From: an uncultured Lachnospiraceae bacterium
Lineage (GTDB): Bacteria > Bacillota > Clostridia > Lachnospirales > Lachnospiraceae
Direction of reading: 5' to 3'
Assembly (NCBI GenBank): GCA_937920345.1
Contig: CALGVA010000054.1
Span: forward strand, 62,001 to 126,000
DNA length: 64,000 nucleotides
Positions 50,862 to 58,642 of this stretch are shown here, one piece after another. Each line of letters begins with the position of its first letter. The first letter of the stretch is position 1. The translations under genes and the position numbers were made by a program. The notes beneath the pieces were generated by a model that made no database searches, was not told where the DNA came from, and saw only the letters and a list, made by a program, of their open reading frames with translations.

Positions 50862-51758
50862 CTATACTCTTAAATGTTTTCTAACCGTAATGATACTTCC
50901 CAGAAAACCGATTCCCACACCGATTCCCAGAGAGACCGGTGTCAATAAATGAAATATCTCCTCCACCTTCAGAAAGCTGAGCAGTGAAGATAACATTTCA
51001 AATCTGGTCGTGATATATTCCATTACAATATTATAAAGCGTATATATGATTCCAAGCGGAATCACCGCACCGACCAGGCCGATCATCATACCTTCGATCA
51101 CGAAGGGCGATCTGACGAAGAAGTCCGTGGCCCCGATGTACTTCATAATATTGATCTCCTCCTTTCGGACAGAGATACCGATCATGACTGTATTGCTGAT
51201 CAGGAACACCGATACCGCAAACAGGATCGCTATAATACCTACAGACACGTAAGCGATCAGCGCGTTCACCCCCGTCAGCGTAGTTGCCACCAGTTCGGAG
51301 CGATTAACCATCCGGACGCCGTCCAGTGATTCCAGATAAGTCACCAGCGCGGACTGCATGGACACATCACTTAGGTAGACCTGATACTGCGCGGAGTTCT
51401 CCAAAGGATTCTCCGTAAAACCATCTTCATAACCACCCAGATAATCCGCCTTAAAGGACTCCCATGCCTCGTCGGCGGACACAAAGTCAACGCGCGACAC
51501 TTCCGGCCGCCTTGTAATCATCTCACCGATCTGCTGTATCCTGACATCCTCCAGCCCGTCGTCAAAGAACACATACACGGCAACGCCTTCCTGCGCGTGT
51601 TTGACGATATGCTGAAAATTCATAACAATCGCGTAGAATAATCCGAACAGAAACAGACATGCGCTGATCGTCGCGATTGACGCAAGTGTAAACCATTTAT
51701 TTCTGAAAAGGTTGCGCACACCCTGTCTGAGCGTGTAGAAAAAGCTGTTAATCCTCAT
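50862..51758 (-). CDS. ftsX: Cell-division ABC transporter-like permease
   Basis: This 298-residue protein has four membrane segments and a large extracellular loop (about 45-165) between the first two. It starts MRINSFFYTLRQGVRNLFRNKWFT, the FtsX N-terminus. FtsX relays ATP hydrolysis by FtsE to peptidoglycan hydrolases outside the cell. It overlaps ftsE by 11 bases. Confidence 0.96.
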   Translation of the reverse strand: MRINSFFYTLRQGVRNLFRNKWFTLASIATISACLFLFGLFYAIVMNFQHIVKHAQEGVAVYVFFDDGLEDVRIQQIGEMITRRPEVSRVDFVSADEAWESFKADYLGGYEDGFTENPLENSAQYQVYLSDVSMQSALVTYLESLDGVRMVNRSELVATTLTGVNALIAYVSVGIIAILFAVSVFLISNTVMIGISVRKEEINIMKYIGATDFFVRSPFVIEGMMIGLVGAVIPLGIIYTLYNIVMEYITTRFEMLSSLLSFLKVEEIFHLLTPVSLGIGVGIGFLGSIITVRKHLRV

Positions 51759-52479
51759 CGATGTACCCTCCCTTTTCCTCGTCGCTTATAATTACACCCT
51801 TCCGCAGGGTGACTACCCGTTTCTGCATCGCATTAACGATCTCTCTGTTATGCGTTACGACGATGACGGTCGTGCCATTCTCATTGATCTGCTCTAACAG
51901 CTTCATGATCTCCCATGAATTCTTCGGATCGAGATTACCCGTAGGCTCATCCGCCAGCAGTACGGTCGGTTTATTGACTAACGCCCTCGCAAGCGCCACC
52001 CGCTGCTGCTCACCGCCGGACAGCTGCTTGGGCTTCGCTTTATACTTACCCGCAAGCCCTACGATCGCCAGAATACTGGGCACATTCTTCTTGATCTCCT
52101 TATTAGACTTCTGTATGATCCGCTGCGCAAAAGCAACGTTCTCATACACATTACGGTCCTTCAGGAGTCTGAAATCCTGGAACACAACGCCCAGATTCCT
52201 TCTGAACTTCGGAATCCTCCTGTGTTTGATCCTGGAAAGGTCATAACCCATAACATTGATGTAACCGCTCGTGATCGTCAGCTCCCTGAGAAGCAGTTTG
52301 ATCAGCGTAGACTTACCCGAGCCGCTGTCTCCCACGATAAACACGAACTCTCCCCTGTTGATATGCAGATTCACATCCTTCAGCGCGGGTGCACCGGTAG
52401 AATACGCCTTGCATACATTTGTAAGGGTAATGATCTCGTTTTCTGCTGCTGTACTTCTTCTTTTTTTCTTTACTGCCAC
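51748..52479 (-). CDS. ftsE: Cell-division ATP-binding protein
   Basis: This 243-residue ABC ATPase partners FtsX. It has Walker A VGDSGSGKSTLIK, the signature LSGGEQQRVALARALVNKP, Walker B VLLADEPTGNLDP and a switch histidine in VVTHN. The start is a GTG at 52479 after GGTGGTGGACAA. It is the first gene of ftsE-ftsX-M23-ctpA. Confidence 0.96.
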   Translation of the reverse strand: MAVKKKRRSTAAENEIITLTNVCKAYSTGAPALKDVNLHINRGEFVFIVGDSGSGKSTLIKLLLRELTITSGYINVMGYDLSRIKHRRIPKFRRNLGVVFQDFRLLKDRNVYENVAFAQRIIQKSNKEIKKNVPSILAIVGLAGKYKAKPKQLSGGEQQRVALARALVNKPTVLLADEPTGNLDPKNSWEIMKLLEQINENGTTVIVVTHNREIVNAMQKRVVTLRKGVIISDEEKGGYIDED

Positions 52480-52580
52480 TTGTCCACCACCTATTTATAA
52501 TGTATATTTACTCCACAAATGAACCTTGCGAACTCTTCTCCACAAACTCAAATAAACACTTCATCATGCATTCTTTTCAC

Positions 52581-53669
52581 TTAATACTCGAAGCTCTCCA
52601 TGTATTTCATATACTTCACTACCATCAGCGCGATCTTGAAGGTAATCGCATCCTCAAACACACGAAGATCCAGACCTGTACTCTTCTGCAGTTTATCCAG
52701 ACGATATACGAGTGTATTTCTGTGGATAAACAACTGTCTGGACGTCTCAGACACATTCAATGAATTTTCAAAGAACTTGTTGATCGTCGTCAGCGTCTCC
52801 TCATCGAAATCGTCCGGGCTCTTGCCGTCAAAGATCTCCTTGATAAACATCTTACACAGCGGAATGGGAAGCTGGTAGATCAAACGGCCGATTCCCAGTT
52901 CGCTGTATGCGATCACATCCCTCTCTCCGAAGAAAATCTTGCCCACGTCCAGAGCCATCTTGGCTTCCTTATAAGAGCGGCTCGCATCCTTGATCTCGTT
53001 CACAATCGTACCGTAGGCGATCCTGACATTCTTCATATTTTCCTTCTTCAGAAATGACGCGATACCGTCCGCCGCCTTATCGATCTCCTTTATACTGTCA
53101 CCCTCGGACAGATCTTTAACCACAATCACATTATTCTCGTCCACTGCAGTAATGAAATCTTTACTGTTGCTTCCAAAATAAGTGCGCATCATCTCCAGCA
53201 CATTGCTGTCCTTCGTATTATCCGTCTCAATGATCAGCGCAACCCGCTTTACATCCGTCTGGATATGTAACTTCTTCGCCCGGCTGTAGATGTCTACTAA
53301 AAGGAGATTATCCAGAAGCAGGTTCTTGATAAAATTATCCTTATCAAACCGTTCTTTATATGCAACCAGAAGATTCTGAATCTGAAAAGCAACCATCTTG
53401 CCTACCATATAGACGTCCTCACCGACCCCCCCTGCGATAAGAACGTATTCAAGCTGCTGCTCATCAAATATTTTAAAATACTGGTATCCCTGTATCTCCT
53501 GCGAGTCCGCCGGCGATTTGGCAAATTCCGCCGCCGGCCGGCCGCACTCTTCCATCTCGTCCGCAGTCATGGCAACCGCCTTCCCATCGATATCCATGAC
53601 ACACAGCTCTACTCTTGCGATCGATTTCAATCCCTCAATCGTATTTTGTAAAATCTGATTTGAAATCAT
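52581..53669 (-). CDS. PucR/CdaR-type transcriptional regulator
   Basis: This 362-residue protein has an N-terminal sensor region (1-135), a GGDEF-like middle domain (about 140-270) and a C-terminal PucR helix-turn-helix. The latter is seen as FFENSLNVSETSRQLFIHRNTLVYRLDKLQKSTGLDLR (about 310-347, quoted in part: SETSRQLFIHRNTLVYRL). Members regulate catabolic genes in response to small molecules; the ligand here is unknown. It is transcribed towards ftsE but about 100 bases away. Note that this family name CdaR is unrelated to the c-di-AMP regulator at 26742. Confidence 0.85.
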   Translation of the reverse strand: MISNQILQNTIEGLKSIARVELCVMDIDGKAVAMTADEMEECGRPAAEFAKSPADSQEIQGYQYFKIFDEQQLEYVLIAGGVGEDVYMVGKMVAFQIQNLLVAYKERFDKDNFIKNLLLDNLLLVDIYSRAKKLHIQTDVKRVALIIETDNTKDSNVLEMMRTYFGSNSKDFITAVDENNVIVVKDLSEGDSIKEIDKAADGIASFLKKENMKNVRIAYGTIVNEIKDASRSYKEAKMALDVGKIFFGERDVIAYSELGIGRLIYQLPIPLCKMFIKEIFDGKSPDDFDEETLTTINKFFENSLNVSETSRQLFIHRNTLVYRLDKLQKSTGLDLRVFEDAITFKIALMVVKYMKYMESFEY

Positions 53670-53914
53670 AGCCCCACCCCTTGTTAATCTTTTAGCAAAT
53701 TACACAATGCAGTAAACCGCTAAATTCATCGAAATACAACATCCAGTATTCATTTTAATCTATATTTACAAAAAAATCTACCTCCAATCATGATTTTTTT
53801 GTGTATTTTTTAATGTAAACTGTGTATTTTCTTGTTTTACCTGTTTAGACATTTTACACAAATATTGGATATCATCATCGTGCCAAAAAAGCGCTCGCTA
53901 ATTCGCAGTATCTG
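53670..53914. other. AT-rich divergent intergenic region
   Basis: This region separates the PucR-type gene (-) from the YjfB-like gene (+). It holds a direct repeat, TGTGTATTTT at 53800-53809 and 53821-53830, spaced by two helical turns. That is a possible regulator site. No gene is seen. Confidence 0.45.
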
Positions 53915-53923
53915 TGTTATAAT
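53915..53923 (+). promoter_or_regulatory. Extended -10 promoter of the YjfB-like gene
   Basis: TGT-TATAAT (53915-53923) is an extended -10; the -35 (TCGCTA, 17 bases upstream) is weak. Confidence 0.55.
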
Positions 53924-54004
53924 TTATTCACAAAAGATTTCCATTCAGGAAGTACCGACAGCAGCGCACACGCGAAATGCTGACGGCAGAAACGGAGGAG
54001 CATT

Positions 54005-54196
54005 ATGGATATAGCAGCATTATCTATGGCCATGGCGCAGGTCAACACACAGAGCGCATACGGTGTAGCCATGTTGAGCAAATCTCTCGATCTGGCTTCC
54101 TCCACCGGCGACCAGATCGTAGGCATGATGGACGCCGCAGCTATGGAGTTATCCGTTAATCCGCACATCGGCGCAAACGTCGATATCTCTGTATAG
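54005..54196 (+). CDS. YjfB-like putative motility protein
   Basis: This 63-residue protein starts MDIAALSMAMAQVNTQSAYGVAMLSKSLD and ends NPHIGANVDISV. This matches the small YjfB family (PF14070), found in flagellated Firmicutes and called a putative motility protein. The biochemical role is unknown. AACGGAGGAGCATT supplies the ribosome-binding site. It is a single gene with promoter and terminator. Confidence 0.85.
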   Translation: MDIAALSMAMAQVNTQSAYGVAMLSKSLDLASSTGDQIVGMMDAAAMELSVNPHIGANVDISV

Positions 54197-54243
54197 GGAT
54201 CGGGAATACGGGCCCGGCGACTTACGAAGCGAAATCCGAAAAC

Positions 54244-54281
54244 AAAAATCTCAGTCCTCCTGACAGGGACTGAGATTTTTT
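54244..54281. terminator. Bidirectional terminator between the YjfB-like gene and cvfB
   Basis: Stem AAAAATCTCAGTC / GACTGAGATTTTT with T-runs on both strands; the two genes converge on it. Confidence 0.88.
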
Positions 54282-54307
54282 ATGCGCAGGAAGAAAATTC
54301 TTCCCTG

Positions 54308-55144
54308 TTAGATTATTTTACGGATTGCCCTCTCCGTGATCTGAATCTTTCCTTCCTTAAGCAGGTGCCCCACCGCACGCTTAAACTCGTTCTTACTCAT
54401 CTGCAGCTCCCGCCGGATCACTTCGGGCGATGCTTTATCTGTAAAAGGAAGCGCACCGTCAAAGCTGTCTATGACCTCCATCACTTTCTGCGCGTCTTTT
54501 CCGATCTGCAGATAGGCTTTCTCCCGTATGCTCAGGTTCAGCTTACCATCTTCTTTCACACCGGTGACACGCGCCTGCACCGTTTCCCCGATCCGAACGG
54601 TTCCGTACAGTTCCTTCTTCGGGATCAGACCTGAATATCGGTCATCCACCGCCACAAAAGCGCCGAAATTATCACTGATCTCATAAACGGTTCCGCTGAC
54701 TCTGTCCTCTTTCCCGTACGGACTGTCCGTGGACAGATAAGGATAGACATTCATGGTGGCACACAATCTGTCGCTCTTATCTATGTAGAGCGCGGCAAGA
54801 CACTCCTCGCCTTCCGATACTTTACGTGTCTGCTCTTTAAAGGGCAGCAGCAGATCCTTCTCCAGTCCCCATTCCAGGAAAGCACCCACCTGTGCGACCT
54901 GCGCCACGCGCAGTCTGGCCACGCCGTGCAGCGTCAGCTTCGGCGTCTGCGTCGTCGCGATCAGCCGGTCCCTGGAATCCCGATAGACAAACACTTTAAT
55001 CTCATCACCTGTCTGCGTCTGCGCCGGCACCTGCTTCCCGGGCAGAAGCACTTTCTCCTCGCTGCCCGCCTGGTCGCTTAAGTACACGCCGAATTCCACC
55101 TGTTTTATCACTTGTAAATTCTGGATTTCTCCCAGCCGAATCAT
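54308..55144 (-). CDS. cvfB: S1-domain RNA-binding protein, CvfB-like
   Basis: This 278-residue protein has tandem OB/S1-like domains (about 1-215) and a C-terminal winged helix (about 220-278). Conserved features are MIRLGEIQNLQVIKQVEFGVYL at the start and GTVYEISDNFGAFVAVDDRYSGLIP in the third S1 domain. CvfB affects virulence gene expression in Staphylococcus; here it probably has a general RNA role. The ATG at 55144 is preferred, since the upstream ATG at 55165 has no ribosome-binding site. Confidence 0.9.
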   Translation of the reverse strand: MIRLGEIQNLQVIKQVEFGVYLSDQAGSEEKVLLPGKQVPAQTQTGDEIKVFVYRDSRDRLIATTQTPKLTLHGVARLRVAQVAQVGAFLEWGLEKDLLLPFKEQTRKVSEGEECLAALYIDKSDRLCATMNVYPYLSTDSPYGKEDRVSGTVYEISDNFGAFVAVDDRYSGLIPKKELYGTVRIGETVQARVTGVKEDGKLNLSIREKAYLQIGKDAQKVMEVIDSFDGALPFTDKASPEVIRRELQMSKNEFKRAVGHLLKEGKIQITERAIRKII

Positions 55145-55195
55145 ACTAAAACCATGCCTTTCCATAACCGTGCATAAAATATTTTACGCAGATCC

Positions 55196-55915
55196 CTAAT
55201 TCATCTTCCCCGCCAGTTCCACGATACAGTACGGTCTGCCGTCCGCCTGATTGAGCGACACTGTATACAGCGTGCCTTCTGCATTCACAGCGCTCACCGG
55301 CTGTATCACATCATTCAGCACCGCCTGACTCTTATACTCCACCCTGAGCTGCCCGACTGCAAAATCCTGCGGTACATACTCCATTGCCATCCGCACATAC
55401 TGACCGTTGTTCACATGGTGGTTCGTGTCCAGATGGTGCTCCCGCACTGTAAAAGGCTCCATGGCCTTACCGTTCGCCGGCACATTGATCTTACGCGGTG
55501 CATATTCCATCGGATACTTCTCCTCCAGCACATATCCCGCCAGCATGTCTTCATTCGGTTTGGCCGGTTTCATCCGCTCCGTATCCATCAGACTCCAGAT
55601 CGAGTTGGCGCAGGCAAGCACCTCCCCCGCTTCCGTCTTCATTATGAAATTACGGCAGCCTACAAATCCCCGGAACTCGTATGGGGCCGTTCCTATGACA
55701 ATTCTCTCACACAGCCGCGGATATCTGTTGATACAGATCTGCCATGCGGACAAGAGCCATACCTGATGCAGTTTCTGAAAATAATCCACGCCCAGTCCGA
55801 TATCCTCCGAATGGAACGTGGAGCAGTCCTGGAAATAATCCAGAAGCGATTCCGGCGTCATATTACCATCCTCGCCCACTTCACTGTACCGGACTCTGCT
55901 TTCAAATGTATACAA
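55196..55915 (-). CDS. Acyl-ACP thioesterase
   Basis: This 239-residue double-hotdog enzyme releases fatty acids from acyl carrier protein. The catalytic pattern REHHLDTNHHVNNGQYV lies at about 165-180, and an N-terminal hotdog (1-130) includes SLLDYFQDCSTFHSEDIG. The start is a TTG at 55915, seven bases after AAGGAAA. It lies 51 bases before cvfB on the same strand, so the two are likely cotranscribed. Confidence 0.9.
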   Translation of the reverse strand: MYTFESRVRYSEVGEDGNMTPESLLDYFQDCSTFHSEDIGLGVDYFQKLHQVWLLSAWQICINRYPRLCERIVIGTAPYEFRGFVGCRNFIMKTEAGEVLACANSIWSLMDTERMKPAKPNEDMLAGYVLEEKYPMEYAPRKINVPANGKAMEPFTVREHHLDTNHHVNNGQYVRMAMEYVPQDFAVGQLRVEYKSQAVLNDVIQPVSAVNAEGTLYTVSLNQADGRPYCIVELAGKMN

Positions 55916-55931
55916 CTGATTTCCTTCTTTC

Positions 55932-55950
55932 TTTAATCAAGCTTCGCTTA
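55932..55950. repeat. Small GCTTCGC-apex palindrome
   Basis: TTAATCAAGC-TTC-GCTTAATC contains the same GC-TTC-GC centre as the palindromes near 1341, 14264 and 22210. It lies just upstream of the thioesterase gene. Confidence 0.5.
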
Positions 55951-55976
55951 ATCTCGTCAAACAACTTTCTAATTAA

Positions 55977-56007
55977 GACAAAAACAACCCGGCTGATTTC
56001 TCAGCCG
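55977..56007 (-). terminator. Terminator after tRNA-Gln
   Basis: Minus-strand stem CGGCTGA / TCAGCCG (55990-56007) followed by GGTTGTTTTTG. Confidence 0.85.
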
Positions 56008-56017
56008 AGCCTATTAA

Positions 56018-56089
56018 CTGGGCTACAAGGATTCGAACCTTGAAATGACGGAGTCAGAGTCCGTTGCCTTACCGTTTGGCGATAGCCCA
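56018..56089 (-). tRNA. tRNA-Gln(CTG)
   Basis: The minus strand folds into a complete cloverleaf of 72 bases. The acceptor stem TGGGCTA / TAGCCCA is fully paired, the D arm is GCCAAACGGTAAGGC, and the anticodon arm ACGGA-CTCTGAC-TCCGT carries anticodon CTG. The T arm is CAAGG-TTCGAAT-CCTTG and the discriminator base is G. CCA is not encoded. It has its own promoter (56103-56131) and terminator. It lies about 190 bases downstream of the glutamine synthetase gene. Confidence 0.95.
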
Positions 56090-56102
56090 TCAACAATTAA
56101 GG

Positions 56103-56131
56103 ATTATATAGGATATTATTCCATTTTGCAA
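56103..56131 (-). promoter_or_regulatory. Promoter of tRNA-Gln
   Basis: Minus-strand TTGCAA (56126-56131), a 17-base spacer, then TATAAT (56103-56108), 14 bases before the tRNA. Confidence 0.8.
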
Positions 56132-56186
56132 GTGTTTTTATGAAATTTTTTTCTTTTTTTGCAAATTCATCTCAGTCATTGGCACA

Positions 56187-56249
56187 GATGAAAGTTAATA
56201 TCCTCGTCACCGCGCTTTCTTCCCGGTTTCCGCAGAAATAACTTTCATC
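56187..56249 (-). other. 63-base structured element between glnN and tRNA-Gln
   Basis: Perfect 11-bp arms GATGAAAGTTA / TAACTTTCATC enclose a G/A-rich 41-base interior that can pair further (CCG / CGG). It lies 30 bases after the glnN stop. No T-run follows, so it is not a standard terminator. I could not match it to a known riboswitch. Confidence 0.55.
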
Positions 56250-56279
56250 CATGCCGGCTGTTCCTATACAGTACTTTCC

Positions 56280-58391
56280 TTAAATTTCAAACATCAGCTC
56301 GCCGTATGTAGGAATCGGCCACATATCCTTGTCAACGATCATTTCCAGCCGGTCTGCCGGTGCACGAAGTTCATCCATGATCTCCCTCACGGTATCTTTA
56401 TAGAAGAACGCCTGTTTCTTCGCATCCTCGATGGCGGAAGCTTCTTTTTCAGCCTGCTCCAGCTTTACCAGCGCCGTCTGCATAGCGGTCAGTTTCTCAC
56501 TCACTTCTTTCAGAATGCCGGTCTGTGCGGAAGCATCCGCGCCCGCTGCCTTCACTGCGTTTACGGTATCCGCAAGCACTTTGGAATACTTCATCACCGC
56601 GGGAATGATCTGCTTACCCGCCATATCAATCATGGCAAGCGCTTCGATATTTATGGTCTTCGCATAGGTCTCATAGATAATCTCCTCGCGAGACTCCAAT
56701 TCCACTTTCGTGAAGATGCCGAACTTCTCAAACAGCTTCACCGCTTTATCTGTGGTCAGCGTGCTGGCTGCCTCGATCATGGACTTGATGTTAGGCAGTC
56801 CTCTTCTTTCCGCTTCTTCCACCCACTCGGGCGCATAGCCGTCGCCATTGAATATAATTCTCTGGTGTTCGGTCACGTACTCCTTAATCAAATCGTGGAT
56901 CGCAAGTTCCAGATTATCCGATTTCTCCAGTCTGTCCGCAGCCTCGCAGAACGCCTCCGCCACGATGGCGTTCAGCGTCGTGTTCGGGCTTGCAATGGAA
57001 TCCGCGGAACCAACCATACGGAACTCGAATTTGTTACCCGTAAAGGCAAACGGCGACGTCCTGTTCCGGTCGGTCGCATCCTTCTGGAAATCAGGCAGGG
57101 TCTTTACACCTGTCAGAAGCTTGCCGCCCTCTTTCACGCTGGTCGCTTCCCCTGTCTCAATCAGCTGCGTCACCACATCCTCAAGCTGCTCGCCCAGGAA
57201 AATGGATATAATTGCCGGCGGCGCCTCGTTCGCTCCGAGCCTGTGGTCGTTACCCACATCGGAAGCCGACTGCCTGAGCAGATCTGCATGGGTATCCACC
57301 GCTTTCATAATACATGCCAGCACCAGAAGAAACTGTATGTTCTCATTCGGCGTATCGCCCGGGTCTAACAGATTCACACCATTGTCCGTCGTGATGGACC
57401 AGTTGTCATGTTTGCCGGAACCGTTCACCCCTGCATACGGTTTCTCATGCAGCAGGCATCTCATACCGTGACGGATCGCAACCCTTTTCATTGCCTCCAT
57501 AACCAGCTGGTTGTGATCTACCGCTATATTCGCCGTCTCATAGATGGGCGCCAGCTCATGCTGTGCCGGTGCCACCTCATTGTGCTGTGTCTTGGCGGTA
57601 ACGCCCAGCTTCCACAATTCTTCGTTCAAGTCTTTCATGTATGCGCCGACGCGCTCTCTGATGACGCCAAAGTAATGGTCTTCCATTTCCTGTCCTTTCG
57701 GTGCAGGTGCGCCGAACAGTGTGCGGCCCGCAAACATCAGATCCGTTCTCTTCATATATAAATCTTTATCTACCAGGAAATATTCCTGTTCCGGTCCTAC
57801 GGACGCCGTCACTTTAGTCGCTTCCGTGTTGCCAAACAATCTCACAATGCGCAGCGCCTGCTCGCTGAGCGCCTCCATGGAACGTAAGAGCGGTGTCTTC
57901 TTATCCAGTGCCTCACCGGTATAGGAGCAGAACGCCGTCGGAATACACAGGGTCATACCGCAGCCGGATTCTTTTAAAAATGCAGGAGAAGTAATGTCCC
58001 AAGCCGTATATCCTCTCGCCTCGAAGGTCGCCCGCAGACCGCCGGAAGGAAAAGAAGAAGCATCCGGCTCACCCTTGATCAACTCTTTACCGGAAAACTC
58101 TGTCAGCATTTTACCGGATTCATCCGGATGTGACACGAACGCGTCATGTTTCTCCGCCGTGATACCCGTAAGCGGCTGGAACCAGTGTGTGTAATGCGTA
58201 GCGCCGTTCTCCACCGCCCAGTCCTTCATAGCCTTAGCGACCATATTCGCCGTATTCATGGACAGTTCGCCGCCCTCATTCATGACTTTGACCACTTCTT
58301 TGTATGCGTTCCTCGTCAGGCGCTCCTGCATCTTAGCCACTGTAAACACATTCTTCGCAAAGATTTCTTCCACATTAAATACTTCGCTCAT
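56280..58391 (-). CDS. glnN: Glutamine synthetase type III
   Basis: This 703-residue protein is the large GSIII form, which makes glutamine from glutamate, ammonia and ATP. Family features include THWFQPLTGITAEKHDAF, ASSFPSGGLRATFEARGY, VGPEQEYFLVD, HNEVAPAQHELAPI and GVNGSGKHDNWS, the last resembling the ammonia/ATP-binding loop of all GS. GGAGGAGATG precedes the ATG. Its leader (58431-58564) contains hairpins and a terminator that suggest antitermination control. A tRNA-Gln gene lies downstream. Confidence 0.96.
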   Translation of the reverse strand: MSEVFNVEEIFAKNVFTVAKMQERLTRNAYKEVVKVMNEGGELSMNTANMVAKAMKDWAVENGATHYTHWFQPLTGITAEKHDAFVSHPDESGKMLTEFSGKELIKGEPDASSFPSGGLRATFEARGYTAWDITSPAFLKESGCGMTLCIPTAFCSYTGEALDKKTPLLRSMEALSEQALRIVRLFGNTEATKVTASVGPEQEYFLVDKDLYMKRTDLMFAGRTLFGAPAPKGQEMEDHYFGVIRERVGAYMKDLNEELWKLGVTAKTQHNEVAPAQHELAPIYETANIAVDHNQLVMEAMKRVAIRHGMRCLLHEKPYAGVNGSGKHDNWSITTDNGVNLLDPGDTPNENIQFLLVLACIMKAVDTHADLLRQSASDVGNDHRLGANEAPPAIISIFLGEQLEDVVTQLIETGEATSVKEGGKLLTGVKTLPDFQKDATDRNRTSPFAFTGNKFEFRMVGSADSIASPNTTLNAIVAEAFCEAADRLEKSDNLELAIHDLIKEYVTEHQRIIFNGDGYAPEWVEEAERRGLPNIKSMIEAASTLTTDKAVKLFEKFGIFTKVELESREEIIYETYAKTINIEALAMIDMAGKQIIPAVMKYSKVLADTVNAVKAAGADASAQTGILKEVSEKLTAMQTALVKLEQAEKEASAIEDAKKQAFFYKDTVREIMDELRAPADRLEMIVDKDMWPIPTYGELMFEI

Positions 58392-58430
58392 TTTTTCATC
58401 TCCTCCATTCCACTTTTAACTTCCTGCTCT

Positions 58431-58470
58431 GCGCGTATCAGCAGACTCGTATGACTTTGCTGATACGCGC
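58431..58470 (-). other. Perfect 13-bp hairpin in the glnN leader
   Basis: GCGCGTATCAGCA / TGCTGATACGCGC with a 14-base loop lies directly after the leader terminator and about 40 bases before the start codon. No T-run follows on the minus strand, so it may stabilise the message rather than end it. Confidence 0.7.
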
Positions 58471-58505
58471 AAAAAAATGTTCCAAAAATAAGCCTTTTGG
58501 AACAT
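58471..58505 (-). terminator. Terminator in the glnN leader
   Basis: Minus-strand stem ATGTTCCAAAA / TTTTTGGAACAT, then seven T residues. It lies between the predicted glnN promoter and the gene, so it must be bypassed for expression. It may also end the upstream operon. Confidence 0.85.
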
Positions 58506-58551
58506 CTTCGTTCATGATACCACTATGTCGGACTGCTTCCATCAGCGATCC
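58500..58551 (-). promoter_or_regulatory. Candidate two-hairpin antitermination element of glnN
   Basis: Hairpin P1 (58530-58551): GGAT-C-GCT, loop GATGGA, AGC-A-GTCC. Hairpin P2 (58500-58513): GAAC, loop GAAGAT, GTTC. Both have six-base loops with G at position 4. P2 uses bases of the 5' arm of the terminator, so the two structures exclude each other. This is the layout bound by ANTAR-type antiterminators. The known ANTAR loops begin with A, whereas these begin with G, so the match is partial. Confidence 0.5.
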
Positions 58552-58558
58552 TTTTTAT

Positions 58559-58587
58559 AAGATACATTACTTTAGCAGAAAATGCAA
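58559..58587 (-). promoter_or_regulatory. Promoter of glnN
   Basis: Minus-strand TTGCAT (58582-58587), a 17-base spacer, then TATCTT (58559-58564). Transcription would start just before hairpin P1. Confidence 0.6.
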
Positions 58588-58642
58588 GAGGGAAATCAAA
58601 AAATCTCCACATAATATGCTGCGGCCATTTGCGCCGTACCTG

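Noticed and set aside
56187..56249. Tetrahydrofolate riboswitch
   Set aside because: A short GCGCGGTGA stretch resembles one, but the rest of the consensus is missing and no folate gene is downstream.
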